From assembly GCA_039881045.1 (NCBI GenBank), contig JAYWVB010000007.1, forward strand, positions 620,001 through 684,000: 64,000 nt of DNA, given 5' to 3'. The position numbers were made by a program, and so were the translations under genes. This document shows, piece by piece, positions 56,275 to 64,000 of this stretch. Position 1 is the first letter of the stretch. Each line of letters begins with the position of its first letter. The notes under the pieces are model-generated. The model had not been told where the DNA came from. It was given only the letters and a program-made list of their open reading frames with translations, and searched no databases. This DNA is from Chaetomium olivaceum (lineage: Eukaryota > Ascomycota > Sordariomycetes > Sordariales > Chaetomiaceae).

Positions 56275-57539
56275 CTATGACGCTGGATGCTGGTAACCAA
56301 TCATATGCTCTGTGCTGCCGGTGTTGAGATCCTGTCCTTCGTCCCCCTGCTCATCGGTGGGCACTCTGAGCACGCGAGGTATTTGATCCACCAACTCTTC
56401 CGGTTCGTTTAGAGGAAGAGAATAACACGACACTATGATAGGACAACTTGGCGAAAATCGCCACGGCTTCTGAAAGTTGTCGAGAAACTCTGAGGGAATA
56501 GAAGCCTCGTATACGTGGAGAACCTCAGCTCTTGCGCCGGGGATGACCAATACTTGGACCTACGGTTTGATTAGAAATCGAAGTAGCCTAATTTGGCGAC
56601 GGGAAAATACCTTAAAGGAGGCAGTCTCATGCAAGGATTCCTCAGCCTCTCTAGACCCAGGAACCTGTGATTGCGGATCCGGTGCGCCCCACGGGTCGCC
56701 TGACGGCTGTGTAACTGCTGCTCTTGAGCCAAGGCAATCAGAGCAGCCAAAATGTACGGGTCTTCTGCTTCTGTCGGGGCTGGAGAGAGCGCAGCTTCTT
56801 TTGTTTAAGGGTTGCAATAGGGACACTGTATTCCCGGCCGAGCCGAGAGTAAACATGTTTCTCGCGGAGTGCATCTATTGTCTCAAGGTTGATGTAGACG
56901 AGAAAGGGAGCTGTTGAGTCAGCGGAGAAAATTCCATCGGTTTTAATCGTGGTAACAACACGTCCACCAAACCGAAACGGCAGGGTCGAGTCGAATCTAG
57001 TTTGTTAGTACCCGGAACGGCAGGCAAAGGGATTTGGGTGCATACCTGAGCGGACGGATGTTGTAAGCTCCAAGAAAGTCCTCGACAGCCACTTTCCGCC
57101 ACGACGCTATCGCCGGCCCCTGCAGGCCAGCTGCGGCAAATATCCGATCTTGGTACTCCTGGGTTTGCTGCTGGGTTGTGCTCTCTTCCGCACCACCCTG
57201 CCTCTGCCCCCTTGCCCGCAGCGTCTTGAAGACAAACCGACATCCCAGGAGCCGTGGCTGGTCTGATGTCCAGGCAATCGGTGGGACGTACAGGCGAGAG
57301 CGGCAGTGCTCGCGGATAATGGCTTGGATTGAGCCTGGCTGGGGTGGCCGGACAGTGGTGTGAAGAGGAGGAACGGGATCTGGTAGCTGTGACTCCGGAG
57401 TTTTGGATAATGGACAGGGCGATTCCGGCTGATGATGGGTCGTCTCTGACAGAGCGACCTCGGGTTTCGGTTTCGGAGAGGGCGGCCGCGGGGATGTCGC
57501 CGCGTCCGCAGGATCTGCGGACTGCAGGGTGTTTTCCAT
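56275..57539 (-). CDS. Hypothetical fungal protein, two frame breaks
   Basis: Three exons: 57539..57046, 56996..56611, 56559..56275. After a proline-rich N-terminus come LYVPPIAWTSDQPRLLGCRF, then FDSTLPFRFGGRVVTTIKTD, FLVYINLETIDALREKHVYS, LGREYSVPIATLKQKKLRSL, AALIALAQEQQLHSRQ, VQVLVIPGARAEVLHVYEAS and IPSEFLDNFQKPWRFSPSCP. I recall similar unannotated proteins in Sordariomycetes but no domain name. The frame is one base short at about 56747 (FW then AALIALAQ) and at about 56693 (RGA then PDPQSQVPGSREAEE); with both restored it is 388 residues. The function is unknown. Confidence 0.6.
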
Positions 57540-58336
57540 CGTACTTTCTAGATTATATCTTGGAATGAAGGAGGACCGAGCTTCTTCGGTGCTAGAAATA
57601 GATCAGGCGAGCAAACACATTCGCTTGTGAATATTTAGGCCCAGTCACAGCTGACGGGCACGGTTGTGACAGCGGCTATGGAGAGCGTCTATAATGGTCA
57701 AGATTAGACAGACGAGGCCATATAGGCTAGGTAGATATGTAAATAAAAATCCGTTGCGCCGGATGATACCGGTCCGAAGGCAGGATAGTGGTGAAGCGGT
57801 CTTTTGGTGTGATTTGTCATTCGGAAGGAACGGAGTGAAGATGTCGGCGGTCTATGGGAAGAGGGCCGAAAAGGCTCAGGGGCTGTAAACTACCTACCTT
57901 ACCTTACCTTACCTTACATACCTAGGTACCAACCTACCTAGGGAGGTATGTATGTACCCACCAATTGTTGCCCTGAACAACCCCCCACAGGGATCCGGCA
58001 TACCCATAATTGTCACACCAAGACTGCAAGGGGCCGCTGTCACTAATCCATCGAATTTAAACAACCGCGGTCTAAATCTTCTCTATAGAGTAGGAACTAT
58101 CCAGGACCGCTGACTTCCCTAGTCGGCAGCCAAAAACAAACATACAAGCCTCGGTCTTCGAACTTCGCAGCCATTCTTTTCCCGCTGCTAGCATGATCGG
58201 TGACCTGCCGAGATTGCCAAAACTTCCGGCAGACTGGTTCTCATCGGCTGCATCTCCAGCAATTCCCCGTTGACAGGGCTGCGGATCTCTGGGCCAACGC
58301 GAGGTATCCCCAACAAACTCGCAGTGTGAACAGCGA
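57540..58336. other. Intergenic with simple repeats
   Basis: Holds the (ACCTT)4 microsatellite and a cluster of TACCTA/GGTAGG-like motifs at 57890-57960, common in sordariomycete spacers. No gene was seen. Confidence 0.5.
57896..57915 (+). repeat. (ACCTT)4 microsatellite
   Basis: Four uninterrupted copies of ACCTT. Confidence 0.85.
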
Positions 58337-59187
58337 TCAGAGAGCACCAGCAGGCAGCACCGTCGAACGACCCTCCTTCGAGCCTGAGCGGATAGGCTTG
58401 CTCAAGATGAGATAGTCCGGAGTAAAAAGCTTGCCATAACGTAGCTGCCTGGGAACGGGCGAGATCTCGTCCGTTTCAAAGCCGAGTCTCGTGTAGAAAC
58501 CATCCATCCGCGCTGGTTTGCCAGGAAGCACGTCAGCATGACCTTTGTGATGGGTGGTAGGTTGGCGGCAATGGTCGAGTGGAATCCCATTAGCAGCGAG
58601 CCGAGGCCGGTTCTGTCATCTCAGTTAGCCTAAGTGCGGCTGGCGGGGCTGGTTGGGTAGGGTACATTACCCTTGAAGTGCTGGCTGGAGATGGATCTCG
58701 TAGCAGTAGATAACGGGCTGGCCCTCTTCGTAGGTCGGCATGAGTGAAGTGAATCCCCCGAGGGTCGTCGTGTCTTTCTCCTTGACCAAGATGTAGCGTA
58801 GCCCTGGCGACTTCATCTCAATGATCTTTTTTTCGCATTCCACCCGGCAGTCGAGTTTTCGTAGTCTGGCCGGCTTGTCTCCTCTATCAACTGGAAACAA
58901 GCCATAAAATCATGCTCTGGGAGATTCTCGACTCGTATCAAGCTGATTGTGTATTCGATACTTGTCTTTGGGTGTGTCCATGCTGTCGTCCACGGCCGCA
59001 CATCAGGTGGAGGAGAACTGAAGCAATGCATACATGTCAGCGAGCCAGCACTAGCAGCACGTCCGCTATCTACTTTACTGCAAATTCGGTACTCACTTTG
59101 GTTGTAAATAGTCGGTAAAAACTCCTCGTCTGTCTTGCGATTGGCAGCCTCTAGCGGGCTTGTTGGCGCCCTTTGACGCTTCGGCAT
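58337..59187 (-). CDS. NatD/Naa40-type histone N-terminal acetyltransferase, two frame breaks
   Basis: Exons 59187..59097, 58982..58671, 58612..58337. Order of motifs: MPKRQRAPTSPLEAANRKTD, TWTHPKTSIEYTISLIRVEN, MACFQLIEETSRPDYENSTA, LRYILVKEKDTTTLGGFTSL, MPTYEEGQPVIYCYEIHLQP, the acetyl-CoA loop QGTGLGSLLMGFHSTIA, VMLTCFLANQRG and FYTRLGFETDEISPVPRQLR. This is the NatD pattern; NatD acetylates the N-terminal Ser of histones H4 and H2A. The frame is one base short in the A7 run of the coding strand (T7 at about 58828-58834, NAKK then KIIEMKSPG) and near 58505 (ANQRG then MDGFYTRLG). Restored length is 226 residues, normal for the family. Confidence 0.85.
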
Positions 59188-60393
59188 TGAATTGAATGAC
59201 GGTGACCAGGAAATGCTAAAGAGACTGGATTTCGACAATGATAGCCTGAAGCTTGTTAGAAAGTTTTATGGTGTGAGTTAGACCGCTGTAGTTTTATATC
59301 CTTACATGCCATGCACTATCACCGCATTTGAGGTCTGAGTGCCGAGGTTAGGGTTTGCTTTCAAGTTCTATGAATTGTTTGCAAACAGCGCGTTACTTGT
59401 ATTCGATACATGTTGTTGACCCCACTAGCCCCGCACAGCCCCGCGATGCCACGAGACAAGTCCAACACTCAGCCCTCTGGAGTCTGGAGCCTTTCTTACC
59501 TTGCCAAAATTTGCACCACGATCTAATTTGCGGGATAGATGAGAGGATGCTTCCATACGGTTACGTTTGAGAAGTCAGGGAAGACGCCTCTCGACCAACA
59601 CCGAATCAGTTCCATTAAGTATCAACTCCGACGCTTATGGACCATCGCTATTCCTATTTCCTTCCAGTAAGACCAGCCATTCTAAGGGAATTACACCTGA
59701 TTAATATACTAATTTGTTTCCACGCTCACCAACTGCCAACCAGGCACCTATCAGGCACCGAGAAATATGTCCCAACGGTGTGTGGTTCTCCCGCCATTAC
59801 GCAGCAGTGTCACCAGCCACTTTCAGCTACGTCGTGAGGTTTTGATGAAATCCAAACTGGACAGCTGGGTTCTATCTGGGTCCTTTCGATGGTGTGTGCC
59901 CACCTCAGCAGGTGAGTGCTGGTTGGATCGGAACAGTTAAGTTGACGCAATGAACTAGGGGATAATGATGGTGCTAACAGAAAATTCTTGATTGGAAAAG
60001 CTAGAAAATATTCTTGAAATCAAGCTGGAGAAATAATGAGACGTATAACTATCCAAAATGCTTGAACTTGGCCCGATCAGCGGTCGTCCGTTCTGGCATG
60101 GCAACGATTGTCGGCATTAGTGAGACCTGCATGGACTAACATCAAATCATCAGCTGAAGAACTGGGCAATCATGCTAGCCTCAAGCGCTATGCATTATTA
60201 TTGGGCGCGCCTATTGTTGTGGGCCAGTCCATGACAGAGAATGCAGGCATTTGAAGGTGATGATCGGCCATTGGGACAAGCTGAAAACTCCCGATCGTGC
60301 TCTCTCACGATCCCGACCGACAGATTCCTCATCTTTAACCGTTTTCTTGGACAAAAACAAACCCCCTCATCGTAACCACACGATCTGACCGCT
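59188..60393. other. Divergent intergenic region; nothing recognised
   Basis: Promoters of the NatD-like gene (-) and the DUF2235 gene (+). Short frames only. Confidence 0.5.
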
Positions 60394-62857
60394 ATGGAGC
60401 CGAAGATAGTGCCTTGCGCCCACAGGAGCCCGACGGGTCAGTGGTTCAATGCCAAGCGGATTATCGTGTGTTGCGATGGCACTTGGAACAGCGCGTAGGC
60501 CGTGCCTCTCCGCTTGTTGCTCTGATTCCTGCCACAAACTGACCGAACTGACCTCGAACATCAGCAACGCACGCGAATCCGGCGACCCGACCAACGTCGC
60601 CCGTCTCTCTGGAGCCTTTGCCAAGAAATGCTGCTCCGGCATGCCCCAGCTCGTGTATTATCACTCAGGCGGTACGCATCCCCATTGTTGCACATCATAA
60701 CGTTTACTGACCGGTCTGACACCCACAAGTCGGCACCGAAACCTCCAAGATTGCCCAATATCTTGGTGGAATCTTCGGCATCGGCGTCGCGCAGGACATT
60801 GTCGAATCTTACCGCTTCATCTGCGACAACTATAACCCCGGTGATGAAATCATCATCATTGGATTCTCCCGTGGTGCCTTCACGGCCCGCTCTGTTGCCG
60901 GTATGATATGCTCCTTGGGCTTTCTGAACCGCTCGGGGTTGGATCAACTCCCTCATATTTTCCATGATTATGAGACGTGGCAGGATTGGGGAGATGCGAA
61001 GTACGATCCGAAGGATCACTTGGTGGGTTTCACGCTGGAGAATCAAAAGCGTCTAAAGAGGTTTGAAGCCGCTAGAGAGAGGGAGATGAACGGAGTGGCA
61101 AAGATGCCATGGAGTGGATCGGTTGAGGAGCTGCAGGCGAAGCTTGACGAACGGAAAAGGGGGTTGTTTGAGACCATGTCAAAGTTGCGTTGTCCGGCAC
61201 AGAATGGTGGTGATAAAAGGCGAGTAAAGGGGGCCAGAGCCAAGATGGATATAAGAAAGATGGCGAAGGAGTACCGGGATATGCTCGTTGAGGTAGGAGG
61301 CCTCGTTGGAGTCTTGCTTTGGCATGTGCCCCTACTGACTGACTGACCATACGAACAGCAAGGAATGTCCCTAGCCAAACGCATCGAAGAGGTTAACAAA
61401 GATGGTAAAAAGGTGTACAAATACGTACCTGTTCACGGGATGGTCAAGGCCGTGGGGGTTTGGGATACTGTTGGATCCCTAGGAATCCCGCGCATGCCTT
61501 TCCACAGCGGCGGCCGCAGTGAACAAGAGGTTACCCACCACCAGATCTCCTCTTGCCATTCTATGCGCTAAGATTGAAGTGTAGATACGCTTTGAGGGTC
61601 TCGATGTCCCTTTCAGCGTTGAATACGCCTTCCACGCCCTAGCCCTCGACGAATGGCGCACCGCCTTCGACTGCACTATGTGGGGGAAGAGATACAACAG
61701 TGCTACTCACCTCCGCCAGGTGTGGTTCCCAGGCTCGCACTGCAACGCGGGGGGCGGCTGGCCCGATCAGCAGATCGCAACTATCGCTCTCGCCTGTAAG
61801 TCGTTTCCAACTTTACTTACCCTGAGTTCCTCTGAGTGCCCCTGGAATTAACTAACACCACACAACCAACCACACAGGGATGGCCGACCAACTAACCTCC
61901 ATCGGCGTCGAGTTCAGCAAAGTCGAAATGAACCGCGTCTTTTACGAGCTCCGCCCCGGTGCTGTCCCCCAAAAATGGGCCCTCGGCACTATCCGCAACC
62001 CTACGGGCCCAACCACGTATCCGGACAAGATCCACGGCTTCTTCGCAGCCCCTTACCGCTACCTCAAGCACGGCCACGCCGCCTATCCCACACGCCGACC
62101 AGGGGGCGACGAACCCCTCGAGGAACCCAACGAACTCGTCCACCCCTGCGTTCGCATCCGCTACCTCTACGGCGGCGCCGGCATGGACGACGCAGGCGCC
62201 TGGGAATGCCGCGGCCTAACTTCACGAGGGTACACCCTCCAGCCTCGCTCCGCCCCGGACACGCCCATTCGTCCATGCCGCGTCGACTCCGCCGTTGCCC
62301 CGTATCACGCCGTTTCCGGTCCCGTCACTCCCTTTTACGACACCCTCCCCTCCAACTTGACCTCCACCTCTACCTCCACTCTCGCCGTCCGCACCGAACA
62401 ACCCCACGACCGCTACGACCTGTACCCACTCCCCGTCCCCAAAACCCACTGGGTCTGGGCCAAGCCCGACGGCAGCAGTGTCCTCCCTGAAGAGCACATT
62501 GGCATGTGGGAACGCATGTTCATCAAAAACAACGAGAAGCTGCTCTCCTGGTACGCCCGCGAACAGGCCGCTATCCAAGAAGAACGAAACAAAAACGGCG
62601 CGCCGTCGTGTAATAACAAGAAACCATCGCTCACCTCGGCCCTAAGAAGGATTTTCAAGCGGGGGCGGGGCGCAGATCCAGATCCAGATCCATCGTCGAC
62701 GATCCGGGTCCTTGCGGCCGACATGGCCTCGGAGAAAATGCCCATTCCCACCGAGTACGGCTACCACGACCTTGTGTCCTGGCAGCAGGGCGACACGACG
62801 AGTAACAGGCCGCCGCGTGTTGGTGTTGGTCTTGGCCCTACTATTAGCAAGCCATGA
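60394..62857 (+). CDS. DUF2235 alpha/beta hydrolase (Tle1-phospholipase-like)
   Basis: Six exons: 60394..60494, 60565..60671, 60730..61292, 61359..61529, 61585..61795, 61878..62857, giving 710 residues unbroken. DUF2235 landmarks: KRIIVCCDGTWNSA, NVARLSGAF, QLVYYHSGVGTETSKIAQYL, the nucleophile elbow IIIIGFSRGAFTARSVAGM, VGVWDTVGSLGIPRMPF, YAFHALALDEWRTAFDCTMW and QVWFPGSHCNAGGGWPDQQI. The bacterial relatives include type VI secretion phospholipases (Tle1); the fungal proteins are unstudied, so hydrolysis of a phospholipid or other ester is inference. The C-terminal 200 residues are fungal-specific and end with a basic patch (ALRRIFKRGRG) and a D/P repeat (DPDPDP). The first intron removes an in-frame TAG. 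Confidence 0.9.
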
Positions 62858-64000
62858 CATGCTTTGAGACATCCCGTTATACGCTATATTAATCATGTAC
62901 CAACGTAAACACCAGACTAGGATAGTGTATACTATACCAAACTCTAAGCTAGGATATCGTATACTATCATAAGGTATACACCGGTATAAACTGAAAGAAA
63001 AATTAGTGGCCAATGAATCTGAGGCTTAAGAGCAAAAACCGCTATTCAAGTGCACTTCAGGTGTGGCCAGCGATCTCCCCAAAGCTACCCGTGACCCCCG
63101 CCGTCTACGACAGGCCGCATGGCTCCAGGCAAATAAGCCAGTCCCAGAGGTACATGGGATGCTCAGGTCCCGAAGCTATCCTTCACATGTGTCGCCAACG
63201 CCGCTCTTCAGCCGACTCGCCGTCAGGGTACTCCTCTTGTGCCGATCGCCTAGGCCCTAATAGCAGCTTCTTATACTCCTGTCTGATATGCTGCGTTTTT
63301 AAGTTTTTGTTGCCCCTACTAAATGGTTTCGTAACTGCGTTCACCCAGTCAAAGATAAACTTACCTATCTGGCATAGCAAACCCTTATCGAGTTGACTGC
63401 AATGTTGAGTCAGAAGACAAAGGTTCACTCACAGCCGCAAGACGAACCTTGCTGGAGGCGATCAAACTCCACCACACTGCCATCAATGATTCCAGGACAT
63501 GATCCACCTATATAATATCAGACGTGAATGTGGGAGATGTTTGATGTTAGCTCCCGCCGGGGTGGAGCAACGGTAGTGGCATCGATGACTACGTCCCGGG
63601 GCGGAAAAAAGAAAAGAGAAAGACTACGTGGGAATCCGGGAAGTCCGACTTTTGTTTGGCAAGCGCCATCAAACTCTGTATTTTAAATTCACATATTTGA
63701 AGAAGCCGGGGTTGGCAACTGTAGCAGATGGTTGACCATGGGAAACTTGCAGTTTGGATTCTTTGGAATGAATGGCACCAGCAGTTGTTTTGTGCGTGTT
63801 GTGCTGAAGTGGGCATCTCCCAGCGACCCAGCATGATCCAGGATTTTTAGGGATGTGGCCTGGTGCCAGCCGCCAGCGATTAACAAGTGGTGCGGCCGAA
63901 CCAGAACACCATAAAGCCATGGTGGCCAGACTTCACGACGCCACCTAGTTGTTATCCGTTCTCGAATCTGGCTCATTTGGATAGGGGGGCCCAGTTGCCC
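62858..64000. other. Intergenic to the window edge
   Basis: About 62880-62980 has repeated GTATACTAT-like words. A frame on the minus strand (63428 to 63183) includes GKFIFDWVNAVTKPFSRGNK, which looks protein-like, but no family was recognised. Confidence 0.35.

Noticed and set aside
1..64000. CRISPR arrays, rRNA genes, bacterial operons
   Set aside because: None seen; gene structure is eukaryotic and no regularly spaced repeats or rRNA signatures were found.

Overview
The window is nuclear DNA of a filamentous ascomycete, most likely a sordariomycete close to Sordariales. Reasons: genes are cut by short introns (about 50-90 bp, GT-AG with CTAAC/CTGAC-like branch points, plus some GC-AG), both tRNA genes carry introns, the gene content is typical (SidF/SidI siderophore enzymes, PIG-S, Fat1-type acyl-CoA synthetase, NatD-type acetyltransferase, PLAC8, DUF2235) and mobile DNA is present only as decayed relics. 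About 25 protein genes, two tRNAs and several relics were found by reading translations and splice sites by eye; nothing was searched against a database.

Layout. 1-8 kb: end of a coiled-coil gene, an AIF/AMID-like FAD oxidoreductase (+), then a divergent pair: a SidF/SidL-type N5-hydroxyornithine acyltransferase (-) and a SidI-type acyl-CoA ligase (+). Their shared 1.46-kb promoter holds four ATCWGATAA boxes (the SreA-type iron-repressor site), so the pair looks like an iron-regulated hydroxamate-siderophore module. 9-15 kb: a decayed pogo/Fot1 transposase, an AIG2/GGCT-like gene with an 8-nt exon and a 24-bp coding repeat, local tandem repeats and a PIF1-helicase relic. 15.6-28 kb: lineage-specific families, many with broken frames (nuclear-looking hypothetical, double C2H2-like protein, F-box protein, cis-CaaD-like tautomerase, kinase-like protein, possible PD-(D/E)XK-fold protein). 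28-38 kb: tRNA-Val, a secreted sulfatase, a 12-exon MFS transporter and a bacterial-type lipase. 38-50 kb: Kelch-BTB protein, 1-Cys peroxiredoxin, Fat1-like acyl-CoA synthetase, PIG-S, tRNA-Phe. 50-63 kb: P450, PLAC8 protein, small secreted cysteine-rich protein, hypothetical protein, NatD-type acetyltransferase, DUF2235 hydrolase.

Two patterns cut across the window. First, many otherwise well-preserved genes are broken by the loss of one base, mostly in a short G/C (sometimes A/T) run; I count about 14 such events in nine genes, while ten neighbours are perfectly open. This looks more like homopolymer under-calling in the sequence than mass gene death, and it matters for anyone using these gene models. 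Second, four introns are best explained as GC-AG introns.

Functionally the clearest linked unit is SidF-SidI: SidI would activate an acyl acid (mevalonate in known pathways) to its CoA ester and SidF would transfer it to N5-hydroxyornithine. SidI ends in ARL and SidF in PKL, both resembling peroxisomal targeting signals, in line with the known peroxisomal location of this step in Aspergillus.
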